The notes beneath the pieces were generated by a model that saw only the letters and a program-made list of their open reading frames with translations, was not told the origin of the DNA and ran no database searches. 64,000 nt of DNA from Zunongwangia sp. HGR-M22 (GTDB lineage Bacteria; Bacteroidota; Bacteroidia; Flavobacteriales; Flavobacteriaceae). Both the position numbers and the translations under genes were made by a program. Of the stretch, positions 11,427-19,374 are shown one piece after another. Position 1 is the stretch's first letter. Each line of letters starts with the position of its first letter. Where the stretch lies: positions 1,167,001 to 1,231,000 of the forward strand of contig NZ_CP115159.1 of the NCBI RefSeq assembly GCF_027594425.1. Direction: 5' to 3'.

Positions 11427-12200
11427 ATGGAATTAAACCTTACAAAACCTATCTGTTTTTTCGACCTAGAAACCACAGGAACGAATTTGGCTAAAGATAG
11501 GATTGTAGAAATCGCAATTTTAAAAGTTTTTCCTAACGGAAATAAAGAAAGTAGAACCTGGCTGGTAAACCCTGAGATGGAAATCCCTAAAGAGGTTATC
11601 GATATTCACGGTATTTCAAATGAAAAAGTGGCCAACGAACCTACTTTTAAAGAATTATCTAAGCAAGTTTACGATATGATTAAAGGTTGCGATTTAGGAG
11701 GTTATAACTCGAACCGATTTGATATTCCGCTTCTTGCTGAAGAATTATTACGTGCAGATATCGATTTTGATATGAAGAATATGTTGGCTGTAGACGTTCA
11801 AACCATATTCCATAAAAAAGAACAGCGAACTTTAGCAGCCGCCTTTAAATTTTACTGCGGAAAAGATCTTATCGATGCGCACAGTGCCGCTGCTGATACT
11901 GAAGCTACTTTTGAAGTTTTAAAGTCTCAGCTAGATAGATACGACGATTTAGAAAACGATATCAAATGGTTGTCTAAATATAGTGCTAGAAAAACTTTTG
12001 CAGATTTTGCAGGCTTTATCACGTTCAATAAAAAAGGTCAGGAAGTCTTCTCCTTTGGGAAGTATCGTGGCAAACTGGTAGAAGAAGTTTTAGAAAAAGA
12101 ACCAGGTTATTTTGGCTGGCTTCAAAATGCAGATTTTCCTTTGTACACAAAAAAAGTACTAACGGCGATCAAATTGCGTAAATTAAATACCAAACTTTAA
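11427..12200 (+). CDS. DnaQ-like 3'-5' exonuclease with DUF3820-like tail
   Basis: A 257-residue DEDD-type exonuclease. The catalytic acids are visible in CFFDLETTGT (ExoI), in NSRFDIPLLAEEL (ExoII; written here as NRFD in context) and in DAHSAAADTEAT (ExoIII with the general-base His). The last 60 residues (FSFGKYRGKLVEEVL to LQNADFPLY) match the short domain found alone as DUF3820 and fused to such exonucleases in Bacteroidota. The ATG at 11427 is chosen because the frame upstream reaches only a TTG. It is the first gene of a compact run with a 2-base gap to the next one. It could act in proofreading or repair; it is not joined to a polymerase here. Confidence 0.88.
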   Translation: MELNLTKPICFFDLETTGTNLAKDRIVEIAILKVFPNGNKESRTWLVNPEMEIPKEVIDIHGISNEKVANEPTFKELSKQVYDMIKGCDLGGYNSNRFDIPLLAEELLRADIDFDMKNMLAVDVQTIFHKKEQRTLAAAFKFYCGKDLIDAHSAAADTEATFEVLKSQLDRYDDLENDIKWLSKYSARKTFADFAGFITFNKKGQEVFSFGKYRGKLVEEVLEKEPGYFGWLQNADFPLYTKKVLTAIKLRKLNTKL

Positions 12201-12202
12201 AG

Positions 12203-13147
12203 ATGCGTCCCCTTTTCACTGTATTTTTATTTATTTCTGTTAGCAGTTTTGCGCAGACAATTAGAGCAGTAGGGCAGGTGGTAGATACTAAAACATTAGA
12301 ACCTTTACCTTACGTTAATATTGTTTTGGAAGAAGCAAGAAAAGGAATTTCCACCGACGAAAAAGGAAGGTATACTTTTGTAATAAAGGATATTTCAGAT
12401 AAGACTGAAGCCAAATTTAGTTATGTTGGTTACCAATCTAAATACGTTAAATTAAAAGATTTAAAAGGGAAGATTGTTAAGTTATCGCCATCAATAGATG
12501 GTTTGGCTGAGGTCTATTTATATACGATTCAGAATAAAAAAACAAAGAGGATCAACGATTTTAGAATCGGGGAATCAATAGGTTTGGGAAACTTTAGCGG
12601 CGGTCAATATCCAAGTATCGTGGCCAGATATTATGAGAAACCTGCTAAATTTGAAGAGGGGTGTTTTATAAAACAAATTGAAGTACGATATTTTTCAGTA
12701 GAAGAAACACTTTACGGAAACGCAAAGTATCGTTTGCGAATTATGGCTGTAGATCAAAATGGAAAGCCATCTTATGATCTTTTAAGTGATGGTATAATTA
12801 TAGAAAAAGCACCAAATCAATTTAAGACAAAAATTGATATGCTTCCTTATAAAATTCCTGTTCCGGAAAGTGGTTTTTTTGTAGCTGTAGAGCATCTTTT
12901 TATAAAGGAGAATAGTTATTACGAAAAGAAAGATTATCGTGTAAATGATACGATAATTTATAAAAACGTAGAATTACGAAAATACGGGCCAGTTTTTAAA
13001 GGAGTTTTAGAAGAGTATTCTCCTAATTTTAGCTCATATTACAAAGACACCAGTGGTTGGAGGAAAATGAATACTTTAGATAATTCGAATGATGCATTTT
13101 CAGGCAAATTACCTGTACCAGCATTCAAAATTATATTAACAGATTAA
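12203..13147 (+). CDS. Secreted carboxypeptidase-regulatory-like domain protein
   Basis: A 314-residue exported protein with a signal peptide ending in SSFAQ. Residues about 20-100 form the CarboxypepD_reg-like Ig domain that is ubiquitous at the front of Bacteroidota outer-membrane proteins (VGQVVDTKTLEPLPYVNIVL, then FSYVGYQSKYVKL). The rest is beta-rich with no barrel, plug or catalytic motif that I recognise. Such stand-alone proteins are probably surface or periplasmic, function unknown. It lies 2 bases after the exonuclease and 11 bases before the FAH gene, so it is co-transcribed with cytosolic enzymes. That probably reflects gene packing rather than shared function. Confidence 0.7.
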   Translation: MRPLFTVFLFISVSSFAQTIRAVGQVVDTKTLEPLPYVNIVLEEARKGISTDEKGRYTFVIKDISDKTEAKFSYVGYQSKYVKLKDLKGKIVKLSPSIDGLAEVYLYTIQNKKTKRINDFRIGESIGLGNFSGGQYPSIVARYYEKPAKFEEGCFIKQIEVRYFSVEETLYGNAKYRLRIMAVDQNGKPSYDLLSDGIIIEKAPNQFKTKIDMLPYKIPVPESGFFVAVEHLFIKENSYYEKKDYRVNDTIIYKNVELRKYGPVFKGVLEEYSPNFSSYYKDTSGWRKMNTLDNSNDAFSGKLPVPAFKIILTD

Positions 13148-13158
13148 AAGAATTGTAG

Positions 13159-13773
13159 ATGAAGCTTATTTGCATAGGTAGAAATTACACCGATCATATT
13201 GCTGAATTGGAAAATGAAAAGCCAGATGATCCGGTGGTATTTCAGAAACCAGATACGGCGATATTGTTAAAAAAACAGCCATTTTTTATTCCAGATTTTT
13301 CTAATGATGTGCATTACGAAGTAGAGCTTTTGGTTAAAATTGTACGTGTAGGGAAACATATTCAGCCTAAATTTGCTCATAAATACTATAACGAGATAGG
13401 CTTAGGAATAGATTTTACTGCAAGAGACCTTCAATCTCAATTAAAGGCAAAAGGCCTTCCGTGGGAAAAAGCAAAAGGTTTTGATGGAGCAGCAGTGATA
13501 GGAGAAAAATGGTTGGATAAAAATCAATTTTCAGATTTAAATAATATTAATTTCAGCTTAAAGAAGAACGAAGAAATTGTTCAAAAAGGTAATACTTCGT
13601 TGATGTTGTGGAAGATTGATGAACTAATTTCTTATATTTCAAAATACTTTACCCTTAAGATCGGTGATGTGATCTTTACCGGTACGCCCGCAGGAGTTGG
13701 GCCAGTGGCTCCAGAAGATCAGTTAACAGGTTTTATTGAAAATGAAGAAATTTTCTCTATAAATATCAAATAA
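13159..13773 (+). CDS. Fumarylacetoacetate hydrolase family protein
   Basis: A 204-residue single-domain member of the FAH superfamily, whose members act as metal-dependent hydrolases, isomerases or decarboxylases on 2-oxo acids (for example acylpyruvate hydrolase, oxaloacetate decarboxylase). The metal-binding acids are seen in VHYEVELLVKI (ExE) and GLGIDFTARDLQ (D). The KGLPWEKAKGFD stretch matches the lid/active-site region, and IFTGTPAGVGP is the conserved C-terminal loop. Length is typical of the short acylpyruvase-like group. Substrate not resolved. Confidence 0.9.
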   Translation: MKLICIGRNYTDHIAELENEKPDDPVVFQKPDTAILLKKQPFFIPDFSNDVHYEVELLVKIVRVGKHIQPKFAHKYYNEIGLGIDFTARDLQSQLKAKGLPWEKAKGFDGAAVIGEKWLDKNQFSDLNNINFSLKKNEEIVQKGNTSLMLWKIDELISYISKYFTLKIGDVIFTGTPAGVGPVAPEDQLTGFIENEEIFSINIK

Positions 13774-13787
13774 ACTCTATAATCCTT

Positions 13788-14126
13788 ATGAGTACCTATA
13801 ATCTAAAAGATGTTGAAGAAATGGCAGATGGCGATCAGGATTTTCTACTGGTTGTTGTGCAAACATTTCTTGAAGAAGTTCCGCCAGATGCAGCCGCGAT
13901 GAATGAAGCTATAGCTAACGGTAATGCAACGCTGGCTTATAGATATGCTCACAAAATGAAACCAAACCTTAAATTGTTTGGCTTAGATCTAATGCCACAA
14001 ATCACAACTATAGAGCATTGGTCTAAACAAGGAAAAAATAATGAAGATGTACCAGAGGCAGGTAGCATTATAACTACCAAGGTCGATCAGGTATGTAAAG
14101 AATTAAAAGAAGATTTTAATCTGTAA
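13788..14126 (+). CDS. Hpt-domain phosphotransfer protein
   Basis: A 112-residue four-helix histidine phosphotransfer protein. The phospho-accepting His is in [15 protein letters not shown], matching the Hpt pattern H-K-x-K/x-N/x-x-G region, at about residue 57. It presumably relays phosphoryl groups between a hybrid histidine kinase and a response regulator encoded elsewhere, since none of these is in the run. Its stop codon shares one base with the cinA start (TAATG), suggesting translational coupling. Confidence 0.85.
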   Translation: MSTYNLKDVEEMADGDQDFLLVVVQTFLEEVPPDAAAMNEAIANGNATLAYRYAHKMKPNLKLFGLDLMPQITTIEHWSKQGKNNEDVPEAGSIITTKVDQVCKELKEDFNL

Positions 14127-15376
14127 TGAACGCAGAAATTATAACCATTGGCGATGAAATTCTTATCGGCCAAATTATCGATACTAATTCGGTATATATT
14201 GCCAAATCGCTTAATAAAATAGGCGTAAGTATTCATCAAATAACTTCTATAGAAGATGATTGGGATCATATTTTAGACACACTCAAAGATGCACAACAAA
14301 GAGCAGATATTGTAATTATCACCGGAGGTCTAGGCCCAACAAAAGATGATATTACTAAAAAATGTCTTTGTAAGTTTTTTGATGATGAGTTGGTGCAAGA
14401 TGAGAAAGTTCTTGCTCACGTAGAGGAGCTTTTTGAGAAATATATAGACACTCCAATTTCAGATTTAAATAGAATGCAAGCTTTAGTTCCTTCTAAAGCT
14501 GAAGTGCTTATGAATAGGTTTGGCACTGCTCCAGGAATGTGGCTTAAAAAAGGTGAAACAATCTTTGTATCCATGCCTGGTGTTCCTTACGAGATGAAAT
14601 CTTTAATGGAGGACGAAGTGATTCCACGAATTATAGATCGATTTAAAAGACCGGTGATTTTGCACAAAACCGTACTTACCTACGGAATGGGGGAAAGCGC
14701 AATTGCTGAAAAGATTGAAGCCTGGGAAGATGCTTTGCCTTCGCATATTCGTTTAGCCTATTTGCCAAATCTTGGTAAAGTACGTTTAAGGCTGAGTTCA
14801 AAAGGAAAGGATCTTGCCAAAATGGAGCAAGAGATTGATGAGCAGATAAATTCTTTAAAAAATATTATTGGAGAGATTATAAGAGGAATTGAAGAAGAAG
14901 ATCCAATAGAAGTTCAAATTGGTAATTTACTGAAGAAAAAAAATGCTTTCTTAGCTACTGCTGAAAGTTTTACCGGTGGGAGATTAGCCTCATTATTTAC
15001 AGAGTATCCTGGATCTTCAGCCTTTTTTAAAGGTAGTGTGGTAGCTTACGCAACTTCAGCGAAGGTGAATATTTTAGGAGTTCCCAAAAAACTTATTGAA
15101 GAATATTCCGTAGTTAGTACTCAGGTGGCTTGTGAAATGGCAAAAAGAGTAAAAGCTTTATACCAAACCGATTATGCGATCGCAACCACCGGCAATGCGG
15201 GTCCCGAGAAGGGGGATAGCAATGCTCAGGTAGGTACGGTTTTTATAGCGATAGCCACTCCAGAAACTGTTTACGCAAAAGAATATAGCTTTGGAAACCA
15301 TCGTGAAAAGGTCGTTGGAAAGGCTGTAAATAAAAGCTTAGAGCTCATATTAGATGAAATTTACGCTCTTAAATAA
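14126..15376 (+). CDS. cinA: CinA family protein / NMN amidohydrolase
   Basis: A 416-residue two-domain CinA of full length. Residues 1-170 are the MoCF-like domain ([29 protein letters not shown]), linked to ADP-ribose pyrophosphatase activity. Residues about 255-416 are the PncC-type nicotinamide mononucleotide deamidase domain, with the catalytic serine in [13 protein letters not shown] and the conserved [11 protein letters not shown]. Together they recycle NAD breakdown products in the cytosol; the competence link is historical and not shown for this group. It is coupled to the Hpt gene by a one-base overlap and followed by a promoter region for rpmB. Confidence 0.93.
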   Translation: MNAEIITIGDEILIGQIIDTNSVYIAKSLNKIGVSIHQITSIEDDWDHILDTLKDAQQRADIVIITGGLGPTKDDITKKCLCKFFDDELVQDEKVLAHVEELFEKYIDTPISDLNRMQALVPSKAEVLMNRFGTAPGMWLKKGETIFVSMPGVPYEMKSLMEDEVIPRIIDRFKRPVILHKTVLTYGMGESAIAEKIEAWEDALPSHIRLAYLPNLGKVRLRLSSKGKDLAKMEQEIDEQINSLKNIIGEIIRGIEEEDPIEVQIGNLLKKKNAFLATAESFTGGRLASLFTEYPGSSAFFKGSVVAYATSAKVNILGVPKKLIEEYSVVSTQVACEMAKRVKALYQTDYAIATTGNAGPEKGDSNAQVGTVFIAIATPETVYAKEYSFGNHREKVVGKAVNKSLELILDEIYALK

Positions 15377-15448
15377 TTTGGTTTTTAGCCAATAATTTAA
15401 TACTCAATATTGAAGAAATAAAAAATGTAAATTTTTTTCTCAAAATGT

Positions 15449-15480
15449 GTTGTGAATTAGGTAGAAAAACCGTTAATTTG
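15449..15480 (+). promoter_or_regulatory. Candidate promoter of the rpmB operon
   Basis: A TTGTG box at 15449 is followed at about 19 bases by TTAATTTG (15473-15480), close to the TTTG / TAnnTTTG pair of Bacteroidota. It lies 37 bases upstream of the rpmB ATG, after the cinA stop. The first T of the -7 box is right but the second base is T rather than A. Confidence 0.5.
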
Positions 15481-15517
15481 CACCCTGTTTTGAAATAACG
15501 AGATAAAGTATAGAGCA

Positions 15518-15757
15518 ATGTCAAGAGTTTGTGAACTTACAGGTAAAAAAGCGATGGTTGGGAACAATGTTTCTCACGCAATGAATAAAACCAAGCGTAA
15601 ATTTAACGCCAATTTGGTAAAAAAACGTTTTTTTATTCCTGAAGAGGATAAATGGATTACTTTAAAAGTATCTACCTCTGCGCTTAAAAATATTAACAAA
15701 AAAGGAATCTCTGCCGTGATCAAAGAGGCTAGAGCAAAAGGATTTCTTCAGAAATAA
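15518..15757 (+). CDS. rpmB: 50S ribosomal protein bL28
   Basis: A 79-residue bL28. The N-terminus SRVCELTGKKAMVGNNVSHA and the basic KTKRKFNANL stretch are diagnostic. Only one cysteine remains, so this is the zinc-free form. It heads the rpmB-rpmG-DUF4295 run, with 26 bases to rpmG. Confidence 0.97.
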   Translation: MSRVCELTGKKAMVGNNVSHAMNKTKRKFNANLVKKRFFIPEEDKWITLKVSTSALKNINKKGISAVIKEARAKGFLQK

Positions 15758-15783
15758 TCCTTTACCTATAAAAATAAAGTAAG

Positions 15784-15966
15784 ATGGCAAAGAAAGGAAA
15801 CAGAGTACAGGTTATTTTAGAGTGTACTGAGCATAAAGGTTCTGGTAAACCAGGTACATCTAGATATATTACTACTAAGAATAAAAAGAATACGCCGGAT
15901 AGAATGGAGTTAAAGAAATTTAACCCAATCTTGAAAAAAATGACGGTTCATAAAGAGATTAAATAA
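15784..15966 (+). CDS. rpmG: 50S ribosomal protein bL33
   Basis: A 60-residue bL33 ([20 protein letters not shown], then [20 protein letters not shown]). The two CxxC zinc pairs of the C+ form are missing; only one Cys is present, so this is a zinc-independent paralogue type. It lies between rpmB and the DUF4295 gene. Confidence 0.97.
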   Translation: MAKKGNRVQVILECTEHKGSGKPGTSRYITTKNKKNTPDRMELKKFNPILKKMTVHKEIK

Positions 15967-15974
15967 TTTGAGTC

Positions 15975-16124
15975 ATGGCAAAGAAATCAGTAGCAGCATT
16001 ACAAACAGGATCTAAGAGATTAACTAAAGCTATCAAGATGGTTAAATCTCCTAAAACAGGTGCATATACTTTCGTTGAAGCTATTATGGCTCCTGAAGAA
16101 GTTAACGATTACTTGAAAAAGTAA
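15975..16124 (+). CDS. DUF4295 small basic protein
   Basis: A 49-residue basic protein starting MAKKSVAALQTGSKRLTKAI and ending NDYLKK. It belongs to the small DUF4295 family, which as far as I know is limited to Bacteroidota and always sits after rpmG. The start is 8 bases after the rpmG stop. Its size, basic charge, conserved place between rpmG and ftsY and co-transcription with two ribosomal proteins point to a ribosome-associated role; that is inference from context. A terminator follows 27 bases after the stop. Confidence 0.88.
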   Translation: MAKKSVAALQTGSKRLTKAIKMVKSPKTGAYTFVEAIMAPEEVNDYLKK

Positions 16125-16151
16125 TTGGATAAAAAATTATAATTTTTTTAA

Positions 16152-16190
16152 AAGGCCGTTCTGATTTCTTATCGGGACGGCTTTTTCTTT
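16152..16190 (+). terminator. Terminator of the rpmB-rpmG-DUF4295 operon
   Basis: AAAGGCCGTTCTGAT pairs, with G-U pairs, with ATCGGGACGGCTTTTT around a TTCTT loop and ends in a T-rich tract. Confidence 0.85.
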
Positions 16191-16195
16191 TTATG

Positions 16196-16203
16196 TATAT
16201 TTG
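16196..16203 (+). promoter_or_regulatory. -7 promoter element of ftsY
   Basis: TATATTTG is an exact TAnnTTTG match, placed just after the ribosomal-operon terminator and 60 bases before the ftsY ATG. ftsY is therefore transcribed separately from the ribosomal genes. Confidence 0.65.
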
Positions 16204-16263
16204 CCCCTAATTACAAAGTCTTTTGGCTAAAAAGACTATTCTCATTAAAACCAACTTTGAAAA

Positions 16264-17214
16264 ATGAGTTTATTTAAAAAGATATTTTCGAAAGAAAAAA
16301 AAGAAACTCTAGATAAAGGGCTGGAGAAAAGTAAAAGCAGCTTTTTATCTAAAATGAGTAAAGCTGTTGCTGGTAAATCTAAGGTGGATGATGAAGTTTT
16401 AGACGATCTTGAAGATGTTTTAGTAAGCAGTGATGTAGGAGTTGCTACTACGATAAAAATCATAAATCGTATAGAAGATCGTGTTGCCAGAGATAAATAT
16501 TTAGGAACAGAAGAGCTAAATAAAATTCTAAGAGAAGAAATTTCAGGTTTACTTTCTGAAACAAATTCTGGTGAGGCGACTGATTTTGTTATCCCGAATA
16601 AGAAACCTTATGTGATGATGGTTGTGGGGGTAAATGGTGTTGGTAAAACAACTACAATAGGAAAGCTTGCCAATCAATTTAAAAATAGAGGTTTAAAGGT
16701 TGTATTAGGCGCAGCCGATACCTTTAGAGCTGCAGCTATAGATCAATTACAAGTTTGGGCCGATCGTACAGATGTACCGATTATACGTCAGGAAATGGGC
16801 AGTGATCCGGCTTCCGTAGCTTTCGATACCGTGCAAAAAGCTGTGCAAATGGATGCTGATGTTGTTTTAATAGATACTGCTGGAAGGCTGCATAATAAAA
16901 TTAACCTGATGAAAGAACTTTCTAAGGTGAAGCGAGTAATGCAAAAAGTAATTTCAGATGCGCCACACGAAGTTTTATTAGTTTTAGATGGTTCTACTGG
17001 TCAAAATGCTTTTGAGCAGGCTAAGCAATTTACTGCAGCTACCGAAGTTACCTCTTTAGCAGTAACCAAATTAGATGGTACCGCTAAGGGCGGAGTAGTA
17101 ATTGGTATAAGCGATCAATTTCAGATTCCGGTAAAATATATCGGTGTTGGTGAACGTGTAGAAGATCTACAAGTTTTTAATAAAATTGAATTCGTAGACT
17201 CTTTCTTTAAATAA
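16264..17214 (+). CDS. ftsY: Signal recognition particle receptor FtsY
   Basis: A 316-residue SRP receptor GTPase that docks ribosome-SRP complexes at the inner membrane for co-translational insertion. A short basic N-terminal segment (1-40) replaces the long acidic A domain of E. coli. The N domain follows (about 45-105), then the G domain with P-loop GVNGVGKTTTIGKLA, the insertion-box DTFRAAA, DTAGRLHNK (G3) and TKLDGTAKGG (G4). Length is normal for Bacteroidota. It is monocistronic, with its own -7 box. Confidence 0.97.
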   Translation: MSLFKKIFSKEKKETLDKGLEKSKSSFLSKMSKAVAGKSKVDDEVLDDLEDVLVSSDVGVATTIKIINRIEDRVARDKYLGTEELNKILREEISGLLSETNSGEATDFVIPNKKPYVMMVVGVNGVGKTTTIGKLANQFKNRGLKVVLGAADTFRAAAIDQLQVWADRTDVPIIRQEMGSDPASVAFDTVQKAVQMDADVVLIDTAGRLHNKINLMKELSKVKRVMQKVISDAPHEVLLVLDGSTGQNAFEQAKQFTAATEVTSLAVTKLDGTAKGGVVIGISDQFQIPVKYIGVGERVEDLQVFNKIEFVDSFFK

Positions 17215-17300
17215 TATCAGTGATTTTAACTATTTATTCCGTAACGAGAATAAAGATCTAATAATTAGCAAATAACCCAAACAATTTAAGTAAACCCCAT

Positions 17301-18959
17301 ATGAAAAAGATCTTATTCTTATGTATGATATTGGCTATAATAAGCTGCGGAAAGGATAAAAAAAATAGTGAAGATACGCAAGATATCGTTGTCTCAGATT
17401 CAACCGGAACAAGCGATTATCAAGGTGATGTAATTTTACAATTTAAAGTTTTAGATTCTAAATATCTTGAAAAAAATGTAATGTGGTCTCCTTTTGAGAT
17501 TGAATTATATAAGATAACTGAGAAAAAATATGATAGTTTAAAAACAATCATTCTAGAAAAAGATATTGCAGAATTACAAAATAGTATTGCGCAAGACAGT
17601 CTCACCTATGAGGAGTTAACCTTATTCTATCTTTACAGAATGCGTAAGTTGGATAGAGAGAATGAACTGGCATTGAATTCTGTTATAGCATTAAACCCAG
17701 ATGTTTTAAGTAATGCTCGTCTAAGAGATAGAAATTACAAAAATACTAAAGATAAAAGCCCGATTTACGGTATGCCGGTCTTGTTAAAAGATAATATTAA
17801 TACCGCTACCATGGCAACAACTGCCGGTGCCGTTGCATTGCAAGGTAATACCACTCCAGATGCATTCATTGCAGCTCAATTAGAAAAGGAGGGCGCTTTA
17901 ATATTAGGGAAAGCGAACCTTAGTGAATGGGCATATTTTTTCTGTAACGATTGCCCAAGTGGATATTCTGCAATTGGAGGACAAACTTTAAATCCATATG
18001 GTAGGAGACTTTTTGATACCGGAGGATCAAGCTCTGGTAGTGCAGTTGCTGTTGCTGCCAATTTCTCTCCATTGGCTGTAGGAACAGAAACCTCTGGCTC
18101 TATTCTTTCTCCTGCTAGTCAAAATAGTCTTGTAGGATTAAAGCCAACGGTAGGTTTGTTAAGTAGAAGAGGGATTGTTCCAATTTCAAGTACCTTAGAT
18201 ACTCCCGGTCCAATAACCAAAACAGTACGAGATAATGCAGTGCTACTATCCGCAATGGCCGGAAGAGATACCTTGGATAGTAAGGTGTATGCTGATTCTC
18301 TTGAAATCAAAAAAGATTATTATTCAGCTTTAACAGACACTACGAGTCTTAGAGGAGTAAGGTTAGGTGCTATTAAAGAATTGATGAAGGATTCACTTTA
18401 TAGCAAAGCTTTAAATGAACTTAAAAAAATAGGAGCTAAAATCGTTATTTTTAAAGCCGAGAATGTCGAATTATCAGATTTTAAGAGACTTTTAAGTCTG
18501 GATATGAAAAACGACTTATCAGCCTATTTAGAACGCTACGCGAAGAGAGTAGATGTAAAAACTATAGAAGATATTGTTGTTTTTAATACAGAAGATTCTG
18601 TACAGCGCATTCCATATGGACAAGCTTTACTCGAAGGTGTTGTAAAAGATTCAGCTTCAATAGAAGAATTACAGGCAATTAAAGATACGCTAAAGTCAAG
18701 AGGTAGAAAATTTTTCAATGCACCTATGAAAAAGCACCAACTAGATGGTATTGTCTCTATCAATAATTATCATGCCGGTTTTGCAGCAGCAGCAGAATAT
18801 CCTGCAATTACGTTACCGATGGGGTACGATAAGTATGGAGAACCAAAAGGCTTAACGTTTATCTCTGTTCCATATTCAGAGCAGAATTTGCTACGTTGGG
18901 CTTATGCCTATGAAAAGGAATCTAAACAACGTAAACCTCCAAAAGATTATATAAAATAA
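17301..18959 (+). CDS. Amidase-signature lipoprotein
   Basis: A 552-residue exported lipoprotein (MKKILFLCMILAIISCGK; lipidated Cys at about residue 17) of the amidase signature family, which hydrolyses C-N amide bonds with a Ser-cisSer-Lys triad. The Lys is in GMPVLLKDNINT, the cis-Ser in the glycine/serine stretch GGSSSGSAVAV, and the nucleophile in GTETSGSILSPA. A 120-residue N-terminal helical region precedes the catalytic core, as in periplasmic Bacteroidota members. Possible substrates are peptide or cell-wall amides; not deducible. Its stop codon shares one base with the next gene. Confidence 0.9.
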   Translation: MKKILFLCMILAIISCGKDKKNSEDTQDIVVSDSTGTSDYQGDVILQFKVLDSKYLEKNVMWSPFEIELYKITEKKYDSLKTIILEKDIAELQNSIAQDSLTYEELTLFYLYRMRKLDRENELALNSVIALNPDVLSNARLRDRNYKNTKDKSPIYGMPVLLKDNINTATMATTAGAVALQGNTTPDAFIAAQLEKEGALILGKANLSEWAYFFCNDCPSGYSAIGGQTLNPYGRRLFDTGGSSSGSAVAVAANFSPLAVGTETSGSILSPASQNSLVGLKPTVGLLSRRGIVPISSTLDTPGPITKTVRDNAVLLSAMAGRDTLDSKVYADSLEIKKDYYSALTDTTSLRGVRLGAIKELMKDSLYSKALNELKKIGAKIVIFKAENVELSDFKRLLSLDMKNDLSAYLERYAKRVDVKTIEDIVVFNTEDSVQRIPYGQALLEGVVKDSASIEELQAIKDTLKSRGRKFFNAPMKKHQLDGIVSINNYHAGFAAAAEYPAITLPMGYDKYGEPKGLTFISVPYSEQNLLRWAYAYEKESKQRKPPKDYIK

Positions 18960-19237
18960 TGAAAAGAAGATATTTGATAATATTATCCAAATTAATATTT
19001 ATTTACTGTCTTTTTTATGTTTTCATGAAAGTTTTAGCCGTTTTCCAAGGTGCTTGGCTTTATGCAAATCTAATTATGGCTTTTCCGGTGTTAATATTGG
19101 GGCTATTAGGAGCTTATTTTGTAAAGATTAAAAAGTACAATTGGCTATATGTGATCATTTCTGCAATTCTTATAAGTATTATTAGGTATTATGAACAAGG
19201 CTGGTTATTAGGTCTGCATGAATATTTTAGCACTTAA
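18959..19237 (+). CDS. Small membrane protein, unknown function
   Basis: A 92-residue hydrophobic protein with three likely membrane segments (about residues 6-28, 33-55 and 62-80) and no recognisable motif. It starts inside the amidase stop codon (TAATG), so the two are translationally coupled. It may help the amidase lipoprotein or may simply be packed there. Confidence 0.7.
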   Translation: MKRRYLIILSKLIFIYCLFYVFMKVLAVFQGAWLYANLIMAFPVLILGLLGAYFVKIKKYNWLYVIISAILISIIRYYEQGWLLGLHEYFST

Positions 19238-19374
19238 AGCTTAAAATCATATCGTTTTACAAGGAAAACCCATCTTAACGAAAGTTTTGATGGTTTTTTT
19301 TATTACAATTAATTTGCAATAGTTGCTATCTTAGTGCCTCTCTGAAAATTATCTAAATATAATTCAATTACTTT

